The translations under genes were made by a program, and so were the position numbers. Shown piece by piece: positions 21,325 to 29,129 of a stretch of 32,750 nt of DNA. Below the pieces are notes generated by a model. The model had not been told where the DNA came from and did not search any database. It worked only from the letters and a program-made list of their open reading frames with translations. Source of the stretch: a virus; the IMG/VR virus record IMGVR_UViG_3300044970_002227, positions 1 to 32,750 of that record. The stretch is one strand, 5' to 3'. Each line of letters starts with the position of its first letter. Position 1 is the stretch's first letter.

Positions 21325-23808
21325 ATGGCAGGAAAAGCAACAGAAACGCAGGTTAATCTCAAGATTAACGGGCAGGAAGCCAGCAATACCATTGCCGGTT
21401 TACAATCCGATGTTAAGACTTTGAGCAAAGAACTTCGGCAGCTCCCGGCCGATACCGAAGCTTTTAAGCAAAAAGCCAAAGAGCTGGGCGAAGCACAGAA
21501 CCGGCTGCAAGGCATTCGGGATGATGCCAAAAAAGTACGGGATCAAATGAAAGCCCTCGGCGATGATGCCAAAACGGCCCGGGCCGATCTGCTTTCGATG
21601 TCTCCAGTGGGTGGAATGCTCCAAAACTTTACGCAGGGGTGGACCGCAGTACGCACAGCGATCGCTGCAAACGTAGCCGCCATGGGCTTACTGAGGGTGG
21701 CCATTATCGCTACCGGAATTGGTGCGCTGGTGGTGGCCGTTGGTGCTTTGTACACCTACTTTACAAGAACCGATGAAGGAGCCGTAAAGCTGGCTGGTGC
21801 CATGAAGGGGCTGGAGATCATTTTCAAAACCATTACTGATGTGGTGGCCAAGCTGGGAGAATGGATTTTTAAGGCTTTCGACAATCCAAAGCAAGCCATC
21901 AAAGATTTGGGCGATCTGATCCTTACCAATCTGGTAAACCGGGTAAAGGCTTTTGCTGTGATCTTCCAGGCCATTGCCGATATGGACCTGAAAAAGCTTA
22001 CCGACGGTACAATACAGCTTGCCTCCGGTGTGGAAAACGTAACCGACAAGGTAAAGCAGTTTGGAAACGAAATAGATGCCGCCATAAAGAAGGGCGCAGC
22101 CTTTGCCCAGCTTGCCGATCAGATTGATGAGGCTGAAACGAAGCAAATAGTAAATAATGCCAAAGCGGAGGAGCAAATCAGCCGGCTGCTGCTTCAGGCA
22201 AAAGACCGCACCAAAACGGAAGGTGAGCGGCTTATGCTTTTGGATCGTGCCTCAGCTCTGGAACGGCAGCGGCTGGAGGAATCCATTGCCTTACAGGCTC
22301 AAAAGGTTGAACTGGCTAAACAAGATTTAGCCAGTGTGGCAAAAGGCTCTGCCGAGGAGGATGAGAAGAAACGGAAACTGGCAGAATCTGAGGCTGCACT
22401 TATTGAACTCCGGAAATCATCCATCGATTTGCAGGAAAAAATTACCAACCGGAGAAATGCGCTGATCGATGGCGAAGCCGCCAAAGCCAAAGCCCTGAAA
22501 GATGCCGAAGAGAAAGCCCAGGAGGAGGCAGACAAAGCCGATCTGGAATATCAGAGGCGGTTAAGCGATTTACGAATTGCCAACGTAGTAGATGAGGATG
22601 AGCGCAAGCGGCTAGTGATCCTTAATAATTACAAACGAGGTCTGGAAGATGCGTTTTTAAATGGCCAGCTTACCAAAGATCTGGAGTTGGAATTGGTTAC
22701 GGCCAGAGATCAGGCATTAGATGCGCTGGATGCCCAGCTTGAAGAAAAAAAAGCAAAGGCCCAAAAGGACAAGGAGGATAAGGCCCTGGCCAATGAAGCT
22801 GCCAAACTTGAAATAGAAAATGAACGCAGGCTGCTGGCCGCAGATGCGGTGATAGAGGCCGAGGAGCTGAAGGAACAGAGGTTATATGAAGTTCAACGTA
22901 TGGGATTGAATAACCGGTTGACTCTGATTCAAAATGCCGGAAGGTCAGAATCTACGGAGGCTCAAAAAATTGCGCTGGAAATTGAGAAACTGGATGCCGA
23001 GCATTACAAAAAGAGGGATGATTTGGCAAAAAAATCGGCTGAATTTGAAAGGCAAATGGGCAACAAGCGGCTGGATTTCTTCGGGGGCATGGTTGGTGGT
23101 ATTGCCGATTTATTGAAATCAGACGAAGGGAACCGAAAGAAAAATGCCGATGCTATTAAAGCCTTTACCATTGCCGAAATTGTAACGCTTGGGATAAAAG
23201 AGGTGGCCGGTATTTGGAGCAACTCTAACATTAATGCCCTTAATGCCCTGATCCCGGGATGGGGGCCAGCCTTTGCGGCCGTTCAAACAGGAATGGCCGT
23301 GGCACGTACTGCCATCGGCATAAAAAATGCGGTCTCTCAGAGATTTGAAACCGGTGGAACTATCACACCTAAAGGCGGCACTCTAAACGCTGGCCAGCGG
23401 CACAGCTCTGGCGGCATTCATTTGTACGATGGCCTTACCGGTGATCACCTGGGCGAAGTAGAAAGGGGAGAAGCCCTGCACGTGTACAGCCGCAGCACGG
23501 TGCAAAATAATGGAGAGGTAATCAATGCTCTGCTGGATTCCAGCTTGTACCGTGGCGGGGCACCTATTGGCTCCGGCTCTCGCAAGTTTGAAACCGGTGG
23601 CATCATTGATGTAGCCAGCCGATCCGGAGCCGGTGGCGATGCGGCAGCGGCAAACAACGCTATGAGTATGGCACTGCTTTCCGAGATCAAAGGTTTGCGG
23701 GGCGATTTTCAGAATTTCCCACGGGTTTTACATGCTCGGGTAGATTACGAGCAAAACAACCGGGTGGCCATGCAGGCCGCTGAGATTGAAGCGGGGGCAG
23801 ATGCTTAA
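21325..23808 (+). CDS. Tail tape-measure protein
   Basis: This 827-residue protein has the typical tape-measure plan: an N-terminal coiled-coil region (15-90), a hydrophobic patch of two or more membrane-like helices (about 110-150, AAMGLLRVAIIATGIGALVVAVGALYTYF is split here by turns), a very long Lys/Glu/Ala coiled coil (about 250-560), and a C-terminal Gly-rich part with FETGG repeats (FETGGTITPKGGTLNAGQRHSSGG and FETGGIIDVASRSG). Its length sets the tail length and it may help DNA entry. The tail would be a medium-length one. The stop overlaps the stop of the integrase gene on the other strand. Confidence 0.9.
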   Translation: MAGKATETQVNLKINGQEASNTIAGLQSDVKTLSKELRQLPADTEAFKQKAKELGEAQNRLQGIRDDAKKVRDQMKALGDDAKTARADLLSMSPVGGMLQNFTQGWTAVRTAIAANVAAMGLLRVAIIATGIGALVVAVGALYTYFTRTDEGAVKLAGAMKGLEIIFKTITDVVAKLGEWIFKAFDNPKQAIKDLGDLILTNLVNRVKAFAVIFQAIADMDLKKLTDGTIQLASGVENVTDKVKQFGNEIDAAIKKGAAFAQLADQIDEAETKQIVNNAKAEEQISRLLLQAKDRTKTEGERLMLLDRASALERQRLEESIALQAQKVELAKQDLASVAKGSAEEDEKKRKLAESEAALIELRKSSIDLQEKITNRRNALIDGEAAKAKALKDAEEKAQEEADKADLEYQRRLSDLRIANVVDEDERKRLVILNNYKRGLEDAFLNGQLTKDLELELVTARDQALDALDAQLEEKKAKAQKDKEDKALANEAAKLEIENERRLLAADAVIEAEELKEQRLYEVQRMGLNNRLTLIQNAGRSESTEAQKIALEIEKLDAEHYKKRDDLAKKSAEFERQMGNKRLDFFGGMVGGIADLLKSDEGNRKKNADAIKAFTIAEIVTLGIKEVAGIWSNSNINALNALIPGWGPAFAAVQTGMAVARTAIGIKNAVSQRFETGGTITPKGGTLNAGQRHSSGGIHLYDGLTGDHLGEVERGEALHVYSRSTVQNNGEVINALLDSSLYRGGAPIGSGSRKFETGGIIDVASRSGAGGDAAAANNAMSMALLSEIKGLRGDFQNFPRVLHARVDYEQNNRVAMQAAEIEAGADA

Positions 23809-25100
23809 TACTCCGGCCAGTTGCCAAGGAACTGATCCGTTTTATTAATCAGGCCCATGTTAATCAGGTACTCTTCGGTTTGGCTGGCCGATTCGTGGCC
23901 AATCAGTACCTGGATAATGCTTACCGGCACTCCGGCTTTGTAGGCCATAATGGCTCCGGTATGCTTAAAGGCATAAAGCGTATGCCGGTTTTTGTCAATT
24001 TTACAAGCCGCAAGGTACTTTTGGAGGTAATCGTAGAAATGAGTGGAGGTGTACGGGTTTGGGCCAGGTGAGCCACCCTTGCCGAATACGTAATACTCCT
24101 CCGGATACTGCCGTAGCTGGTGTTTTTTTATTAGTTTTTCAAGCGGTGGCAAAATGGGCACGGTGCGCCCTCCGGTTTTTCCCCGCTCTTTTGGGATGAA
24201 AATGCTCTTTTCCCTGATCTCCTTTACCTGGAGAAAATGCAGCTCTTTCCGTGGCCTTGCCAGTGTGTACAGGCAGAAGTCAATAAACAGGCACCACTGC
24301 GGGTTTCCATCTTTTTCGGCTGCAGCCTTTAGCTTACCGATGGCTTCCATGCTAAATGGAATGTTACTTTCGCCTTTGGGCACCCGTTTCTTTGGCACCC
24401 GGCTGGCATAGTTTACCGGCACCACATCCACCAGCACCATGTGCGCCACCGTGGAGGAAATAATGCCCAGGTATTCGTTGTAGGTTTTGGGGCCAAAGCG
24501 TTTTTTCTTGTGCATCCAGTCCATAATGGCCAGATAATCCATCACCCGCATAGTGGACAGGAGAGGAGGCTTTTTTTTGCCGTAAAATGCCGACACCAAG
24601 CCCATAATGTACTGATGAGTGCGCTTCCAGTTACGGCTGAGATCGGCCTCCTTCCTTTCAAACACATGAGCAAGGGCATCGGTAAGGGTAAAGTTTTTAA
24701 ATGGGCTGGTTTCCTTTTTTTTTCGGGGTGGGCTGGCATCAATGGGCTTTACTGCCAACTGCCTCCGCATCCATGCCATAATCTTTTCGGCATAGGCATA
24801 CCGCTCTTGTGCCGTGGGCAGCTTGTTTAGGCCGGAGGTAAACTTCCTTCGCTTAATTTTTTTGTTTACAGCATCCCAGGCTCCAAATTCAATGTACCAG
24901 ATCTGCGATACATCGCCACCACGATCATTAAGAACAGGATCTTTGGTTCGTTTTGCCAATTTCAGGGAAGAAAAAGCGGCGCCAAAAAGTGCGCCAAAAA
25001 GTGCGCCAAAAGTTTTTGTATTTTCTAACTCTGTAAAGTACAGAAGGTTAAGTAGTGAACCATACTGGATTCGAACTACCTCTAACAGCATGTTTTTCAC
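23805..25100 (-). CDS. int: Tyrosine recombinase (phage integrase)
   Basis: This 431-residue protein carries out site-specific integration and excision. An arm-binding-like region (45-120) and a SAM-like core domain (135-240) precede the catalytic domain. Visible catalytic residues: Arg in ARPRKEL (R282 or R284), Lys in ERGKTGGRTVPI (K308), a modified box II YAFKHTGA (376-383), in which the usual His-x-x-Arg is Tyr-x-x-Lys, H402 in GHES and nucleophile Y411 in TEEYLI. The first 45 residues include FGALFGALFGAAF, coded by a 12-bp tandem repeat. No other ATG exists before residue 104, so this extension may be real. The gene converges on the tape-measure gene, with the two stops overlapping. Confidence 0.88.
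   Translation of the reverse strand: MKNMLLEVVRIQYGSLLNLLYFTELENTKTFGALFGALFGAAFSSLKLAKRTKDPVLNDRGGDVSQIWYIEFGAWDAVNKKIKRRKFTSGLNKLPTAQERYAYAEKIMAWMRRQLAVKPIDASPPRKKKETSPFKNFTLTDALAHVFERKEADLSRNWKRTHQYIMGLVSAFYGKKKPPLLSTMRVMDYLAIMDWMHKKKRFGPKTYNEYLGIISSTVAHMVLVDVVPVNYASRVPKKRVPKGESNIPFSMEAIGKLKAAAEKDGNPQWCLFIDFCLYTLARPRKELHFLQVKEIREKSIFIPKERGKTGGRTVPILPPLEKLIKKHQLRQYPEEYYVFGKGGSPGPNPYTSTHFYDYLQKYLAACKIDKNRHTLYAFKHTGAIMAYKAGVPVSIIQVLIGHESASQTEEYLINMGLINKTDQFLGNWPEY
24979..25014. repeat. Three tandem 12-bp units inside the 5' end of int
   Basis: Units GCGCCAAAAAGT (24979-24990), GCGCCAAAAAGT (24991-25002) and GCGCCAAAAGTT (25003-25014) are in frame and encode FGALFGALFGAA. A further TGCGCCAAAA lies at 25173-25182, upstream of int. 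They are candidates for integrase arm-type sites, or a simple coding repeat. Confidence 0.7.
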
Positions 25101-25188
25101 AATTTAAAATTTTAAAATATTGATATATAGGAAGTTGCAAAAATGTTTTTTTGGGAAAAACATCGAAAAAAATGCGCCAAAACATGCG

Positions 25189-25605
25189 CTATTTATTGGC
25201 ATTTGGGAAGTGTTTAATAATAAAAGCTTTGAGCTTTTCATTTTCCTCCTTAAAGGCTTCAAGCTCTTTCTGTATGCGAAGGTTTTCGCTCATAAGAAGC
25301 AGTGGTGGAAGCATAACATCCTCATTATTAAAGCTGAATGATGGTTCTTGCAGGACGTTTTCGGCAGTAACCTCCTTTCGGAAAAACCGATCCCATTCCG
25401 AGGAAGGAATGTCAGTATTAAAGATGGCCGGATCAATGTTATACACCCGGCAAATCATTCCTGCATCGGTCATTGATAGGCGATTTCGCCCGTTTTCTAT
25501 GTCCGAATAGCCTCCCTGAGTAAGGCCCAACACATCGCCCATCGCCTTTTGAGTAATCCCCAGACGCTGGCGAATGAACTTTAGAGCATAATTTTTACCG
25601 CTCAT
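25189..25605 (-). CDS. XRE-family repressor (probable CI-like)
   Basis: This 138-residue protein has an N-terminal HTH of the XRE type (residues 8-60: FIRQRLGITQKAMGDVLGLT, GGYSDIENGRNRLSM). The C-terminal part (95-138) is a helical coiled coil (LLLMSENLRIQKELEAFKEENEKL) for dimerisation; no S24-like self-cleavage domain is seen. It faces the early genes across a divergent operator region with inverted repeats and is therefore the likely lysogeny repressor. It is separated from int by 88 bp. Without a peptidase domain, induction could need an antirepressor such as the KilA-N protein (inference). Confidence 0.85.
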   Translation of the reverse strand: MSGKNYALKFIRQRLGITQKAMGDVLGLTQGGYSDIENGRNRLSMTDAGMICRVYNIDPAIFNTDIPSSEWDRFFRKEVTAENVLQEPSFSFNNEDVMLPPLLLMSENLRIQKELEAFKEENEKLKAFIIKHFPNANK

Positions 25606-25724
25606 AGCTTAAAAGTTACCGTTCATATAAGAATAGGGTTTTTAACTTTAAATACTTTGAGAAAAAGTATTTCACGTTATTCCTTTGCCCCTAGTTATAC
25701 CTAGTAACAAATCTAAAATAATTA
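25606..25724. promoter_or_regulatory. Divergent operator/promoter region of repressor and early genes
   Basis: The 119-bp A/T-rich gap holds several symmetric elements. A perfect 9-bp inverted repeat AAATACTTT / AAAGTATTT is at 25650-25658/25664-25672. A 7-bp repeat AAAGTTA / TAACTTT is at 25612-25618/25643-25649. A CTAGT direct repeat (25691 and 25701, 10-bp period) overlaps GTTA/TAAC (25694-25697/25705-25708). A TTTG at 25684-25687 may be a -33 box of the early promoter. The arrangement is what two opposed promoters and repressor sites would show. Confidence 0.7.
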
Positions 25725-25988
25725 ATGGCAGTTGCAAAAAACAAAATGACGGAGTACCTGGATCTGTGGATGAGTTTACAGGGCAGGACTTTTAGGGGCT
25801 ATGCTTTAGCTACGGTGGAAAGATTACGATTAACAGACCCGGGCGTGGTGGTGTCTGCTAAAACTGTACACAATGTGATGACTGGTGCAGTAAGGGATTG
25901 GGCTATACTTAACGCAATAAACGATGTAGTTACGGAGTTCGATGCATCCATGGAATTTGAAAAAAAATTACACCTTAAATCGGCCTAA
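25725..25988 (+). CDS. Early small protein, possible DNA-binding regulator
   Basis: This 87-residue protein is the first early gene, directly across the operator from the repressor, the usual place of a Cro-like or early regulator. The segment VSAKTVHNVMTGAVRDWAILNAI (about 42-64) reads like the recognition part of an HTH. Otherwise it is a helical protein with an acidic tail. No family is recognised, and the Cro-like role is inferred from position. Confidence 0.65.
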   Translation: MAVAKNKMTEYLDLWMSLQGRTFRGYALATVERLRLTDPGVVVSAKTVHNVMTGAVRDWAILNAINDVVTEFDASMEFEKKLHLKSA

Positions 25989-25990
25989 CC

Positions 25991-26212
25991 ATGTCAAACA
26001 TCCAAATCCTTTTGCCCGAATTGCTCCGGCTAGATCAGGCTGCCACCATCTTAAAGGCCAGCCTTTGGGATGTCCGGAATATGGTAATTAACGGTACAAT
26101 GGAGAGCAATAGCCTGGAGGTTATTCCAACCAAATCAGTAGCCACCCGACTGCATGAGCTGCACGGGTGGGAGTGGGATTATGTGGAACGCTTTATCCTG
26201 GAAATGATATGA
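25991..26212 (+). CDS. Small HTH-like protein (possible excisionase)
   Basis: This 73-residue protein carries LLRLDQAATILKASLWDVRNMVINGTMES (about 10-39), which resembles the winged-helix/HTH motif of excisionases and MerR-like proteins (AAxxLxVSxxxVxxLIxxG). It begins 2 bp after the previous stop and overlaps the next gene by 4 bp (ATGA). An Xis role fits the presence of a tyrosine integrase, although the gene is on the opposite side of the repressor. The evidence is pattern and position only. Confidence 0.6.
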   Translation: MSNIQILLPELLRLDQAATILKASLWDVRNMVINGTMESNSLEVIPTKSVATRLHELHGWEWDYVERFILEMI

Positions 26213-26460
26213 AGCCAGAATACTTGTACCATATCGGATTCCAAACCTCGCATTTTGGTGGATCCCAGCTTTCTGAAACCGTTTTAAAGTTTGGTTTCCC
26301 AATAGACTCAGAAGAGCGGCTATCGATGGTGCGCAAGAGCATCGAAGATGGCACCCGATGCAGGGTTGTAATTACCGGAATAAGCCTTTTGCGCAAAATA
26401 GAATATGGCCGCAGCGCAAAGGCAGGATACTCAAGGCCAACAAACCTTTTACACTCCTAA
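26209..26460 (+). CDS. Small early protein of unknown function
   Basis: This 83-residue protein starts at ATG 26209, overlapping the stop of the preceding gene; an upstream in-frame GTG (26167) would extend it into that gene. It has MKPEYLYHIGFQTSHFGGSQLS and VRKSIEDGTRCRVVITGISLL stretches and a basic C-terminus (RSAKAGYSRPTNLL). No motif is recognised. It belongs to a run of small early genes. Confidence 0.6.
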   Translation: MKPEYLYHIGFQTSHFGGSQLSETVLKFGFPIDSEERLSMVRKSIEDGTRCRVVITGISLLRKIEYGRSAKAGYSRPTNLLHS

Positions 26461-26465
26461 CCTTT

Positions 26466-26678
26466 ATGAAAAATACCCTTGAAAGGGTGGGCCGAATGCT
26501 CACCGACCGGGCAGATTTTGCCTTAAAACTGGGCCGATGCCCTAAATGCGGGTGGCTGGGCAGCTTCCCGGAGCCTCACCATCCAAAATGCAGCCAGCAC
26601 GAAGGACCACGTAGGCCAGTATACCGGTATTCTCTGGATGCCAGCCCCATTTGTTTCACTCCAAACCAACCAAACTGA
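26466..26678 (+). CDS. Small zinc-ribbon-like protein
   Basis: This 70-residue protein starts at ATG 26466, five bases after the previous stop. C-x2-C (CPKCGW, about 26-29) followed by HHPKCSQH (about 38-45) forms a possible zinc-binding C2-HC set. The N-terminal helix (MKNTLERVGRMLTDRADFAL) is amphipathic. The family is unknown. It overlaps the next gene by 1 bp. Confidence 0.6.
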   Translation: MKNTLERVGRMLTDRADFALKLGRCPKCGWLGSFPEPHHPKCSQHEGPRRPVYRYSLDASPICFTPNQPN

Positions 26679-26929
26679 TGTTTCCAGTTGATAATTCGAC
26701 CCTTACAATAGACGAGGCAATGATGTATAGCTTTTGCATTTGCCTTTTGATTGCCTCTATCTGGCTGGCATTTGCTAGAAAGCCTGTGTCAACGCCAAGT
26801 GCACAGGATTTAGCCTATCCACCAGCTTGCGACATGACTTTTTTTGAAATCCACTCAGGCAAGTGCAGGAATGCGGAGAAAATTGGAGGAAAGATTTCCT
26901 GCGGTAATCCCAACTGCAAACATTTTTAA
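26678..26929 (+). CDS. Small membrane protein with Cys-rich end
   Basis: This 83-residue protein has an N-terminal membrane segment (about 14-34, MMYSFCICLLIASIWLAFA) and a C-terminal part with a small Cys/His cluster (CRNAEKIGGKISCGNPNCKHF). The Cys spacing could bind a metal. The start ATG shares its A with the stop of the previous gene (TGATG). Function unknown. Confidence 0.6.
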   Translation: MFPVDNSTLTIDEAMMYSFCICLLIASIWLAFARKPVSTPSAQDLAYPPACDMTFFEIHSGKCRNAEKIGGKISCGNPNCKHF

Positions 26930-26930
26930 A

Positions 26931-27299
26931 ATGATGAATACTCAAGTAAGATACTTTACCATGAAGCTGGCTCTCAAAATGCTACAGCGATGCCTTGCCG
27001 ATGCCTCTTTTGGCAAGGAGGGCGAAATGATTCAATCCGTAATCCGCACTCTGGACACCAATCTGGAGCAAATGAAGGCTTTCCAGAATCAAAGCCTGCT
27101 GGCCGGTGTACTCCAGTGCCGTGATACCATTATTGAACTGGGCGAAAAGCTAACCGAAGGAGACTGGGAGCAGCTTTCTGTGGTTATGAATCTGCTTTCT
27201 GAGGTAACGGCAGGCAATGTGCTGATCGTTGAAAAGGAAGAGTTCCAGGAGCTGGAGAAGCAGCTGGATAATGAGGGCTTTAATGTTCCGCAGTTGTAA
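26931..27299 (+). CDS. Small helical protein of unknown function
   Basis: This 122-residue protein starts at ATG 26931 (26934 is equally possible), directly after the previous stop. It is helical with repeated Leu/Glu heptads (LKMLQRCLADASFGKEGEMIQ and VEKEEFQELEKQLDNEG). It begins the run leading to the methyltransferase 2 bp downstream. An upstream in-frame ATG (26844) would overlap the preceding gene heavily and is not favoured. No family is recognised. Confidence 0.62.
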   Translation: MMNTQVRYFTMKLALKMLQRCLADASFGKEGEMIQSVIRTLDTNLEQMKAFQNQSLLAGVLQCRDTIIELGEKLTEGDWEQLSVVMNLLSEVTAGNVLIVEKEEFQELEKQLDNEGFNVPQL

Positions 27300-27301
27300 G
27301 T

Positions 27302-28216
27302 ATGGGAACGCAAAACAGCTACATCCCAACTGCAAATGGCTATTTCTCCGGGATTGGAGGAATGGAAATCGGACTGATGGAGGCCGGTGTGAATGTGGTA
27401 CAGAGTCTGGATCTGGACCTGGATGCTATTGAGTGCATGAAACTGAACCCTCGGTATTTCGGCCACTCCATTACTCAATCGGATATTCGGAATGAAAAGG
27501 TATCGGGCCATGGTGATACGGATATTATTGTGGGCACCTATCCTTGTACGAAGTATTCCACCATTGCCGACATCCACGGCACCCGTACCGGCGATGATCT
27601 GTATCTCCATTTCTTCCGGTTTCTGGCTTTAAAGCTGCCTGAAATGTACATCCTGGAGAATGTACCGGGAATGCGAAAGTTTCAGGTGGTGATGGAGGCA
27701 ATGACGAAGCTGCCGGGGTATTACATCAATATGTTTTGCCCGGTGGAAACCACCAACTGGCTTCCTCAGAAACGGGATCGGCTTATTTTAATCGGTACCC
27801 GAAAACCATTTACTATATCATCTCCAACCAAGGCCACCCGGATTCCGAAAATGAGTGATGTGCTGGAAAAAAATCCGGTATATGAAATGCCCGAGTACGT
27901 GGTTTCCAGAATAAACGGCAAGTACAGGGATAAGCCGATTGTGGTGGATCCGGAATTGGTTAATGCTCTGGCTCCAACCTGTGTGGCGCACTATTCGAAA
28001 GACCTGGGCACCCGCCTGGTGAAGGACAAAAAGGCGAAACACGGGCTGCGTCCGTTCAGCATCCGGGAATACGCCCGGCTTCAAGGATTTCCCGATGATT
28101 TTATTCTACCCGAAAAGCGCAGCTCATACAAGCTTATTGGCAATGCTGTGCCCGTACCCATGGGCCGATGGGCGGGGGAACAGGCAATCAAATATTTCAA
28201 TCAAAAACAAGCCTGA
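27302..28216 (+). CDS. C5-cytosine DNA methyltransferase
   Basis: This 304-residue protein methylates cytosine in DNA at C5. Conserved motifs in order: I YFSGIGGMEIGLMEAG (14-29), IV with the catalytic Cys in TYPCTKYS (C82), VI ENVPG (119-123), VIII QKRDRL (156-161), IX RPFSIREYARLQGFP (250-264) and X KLIGNAVPVPMG (277-288). The target-recognition region (about 170-250) is short. Motif IV is YPC where PPC is commoner. No restriction enzyme is seen nearby, so it is an orphan that probably protects phage DNA from host restriction. It overlaps the next gene by 1 bp. Confidence 0.92.
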   Translation: MGTQNSYIPTANGYFSGIGGMEIGLMEAGVNVVQSLDLDLDAIECMKLNPRYFGHSITQSDIRNEKVSGHGDTDIIVGTYPCTKYSTIADIHGTRTGDDLYLHFFRFLALKLPEMYILENVPGMRKFQVVMEAMTKLPGYYINMFCPVETTNWLPQKRDRLILIGTRKPFTISSPTKATRIPKMSDVLEKNPVYEMPEYVVSRINGKYRDKPIVVDPELVNALAPTCVAHYSKDLGTRLVKDKKAKHGLRPFSIREYARLQGFPDDFILPEKRSSYKLIGNAVPVPMGRWAGEQAIKYFNQKQA

Positions 28217-28497
28217 TGAATCTACCAAAATGCAACCTAACCACCTGCACCCTGCGCAACAACTGCCAGCGGTACGATGCGGCCGGGAGCCACACGCCGA
28301 TAATGCCCTTTATGCCGGAAGGCGTGGTGCCTGAACCTAACAAACCCTACACCGGGCCGCTGAACGGCTGCGAAGATTACTGGCCGGTGGGCACCGGCAC
28401 CGAGTTTTTTGAGGGGAAGGCTACCAAAACCCCGATGCCGAAGGTTTCTATAAGTGATCAGGATCTATTGCATAAACAATTAATCCTATCCGCATGA
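28216..28497 (+). CDS. Small Cys-rich protein of unknown function
   Basis: This 93-residue protein starts at ATG 28216, overlapping the methyltransferase stop (TGATG). The N-terminus has Cys at CNLTTCTLRNNCQRY (about 6-18), with C-x5-C-x5-C spacing, and a fourth Cys in LNGCEDYW (52). This could be a metal or disulfide cluster, but no family is recognised. It overlaps the following DnaB-N-like gene by 4 bp. Confidence 0.6.
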   Translation: MNLPKCNLTTCTLRNNCQRYDAAGSHTPIMPFMPEGVVPEPNKPYTGPLNGCEDYWPVGTGTEFFEGKATKTPMPKVSISDQDLLHKQLILSA

Positions 28498-29129
28498 TTT
28501 CAGAAAACCGAAAACTACTGGAATACCGGATCGTAGGCACCTGCCTGGTAGATCGGGCCAGCATTGCGGTAGTAACGCAGTACATCCATGTGCGGAATCT
28601 GGCCGATAACGATTCTGCAAGGGTACTCTCCTGGATGCTGGCCCACCCCGAATGCAACCGGATGGAAAACGATCAGCTTTTGCTCGCTGTAAAGCAGGAC
28701 ACGGGTGTAAAACCAATCGTTTTACTGCGAATGATAAAGGGTGGAGTTGTCTTACTGCCACTTCTCCAGTCCTGCTTTCATTTGTTGGAGTCTTGTTTCA
28801 GGGCCGAAGCAGCCCGCATTTTAAACCAGAACCGGGATAAGGCTCTGATACCTCTCGGCCCCATCGAAAAGGATATTGAAAACGAAGGGAATGAGGTATG
28901 GAGCATAATCACAGCAGCGGCCAATTACTGTAGCGATGCCGGTCTGGATAGTTTGGCCGATCAACTTTCAAATCTTCTAATTCAAATGAATCAAAAAGCC
29001 CTGATTTTAAAAGATACCCAGCGTACCGGAGCCATGGTAAACCAGCTCAAAGCAATTTCTCAGCAGGATCCGGCACAGATTAAACCATTTGTTCACGTTT
29101 TAAAGGAAATGGTTGATGCAAATAGATAA
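28494..29129 (+). CDS. DnaB N-terminal-domain-like protein
   Basis: This 211-residue protein resembles the N-terminal (primase/loader-interacting) domain of DnaB-type helicases: KLLEYRIVGTCLVDRASIAVVTQYIHVRNL, then DNDSARVLSWMLAHPEC and LLLAVKQDTGVKPIVLLRMI. The helicase domain itself is absent: no Walker A is present, and the C-terminal part (110-211) is helical. It overlaps the DUF3987 ATPase gene by 14 bp, so the two may form a split helicase/primase complex. It could otherwise be a helicase loader. Confidence 0.62.
   Translation: MISENRKLLEYRIVGTCLVDRASIAVVTQYIHVRNLADNDSARVLSWMLAHPECNRMENDQLLLAVKQDTGVKPIVLLRMIKGGVVLLPLLQSCFHLLESCFRAEAARILNQNRDKALIPLGPIEKDIENEGNEVWSIITAAANYCSDAGLDSLADQLSNLLIQMNQKALILKDTQRTGAMVNQLKAISQQDPAQIKPFVHVLKEMVDANR

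Noticed and set aside
25040-25090. tRNA-like TTCGAA segment in the 5' end of int
   Set aside because: The flanks do not form a T-stem in either direction, so it is not called as a tRNA; mentioned only as a possible attP core.
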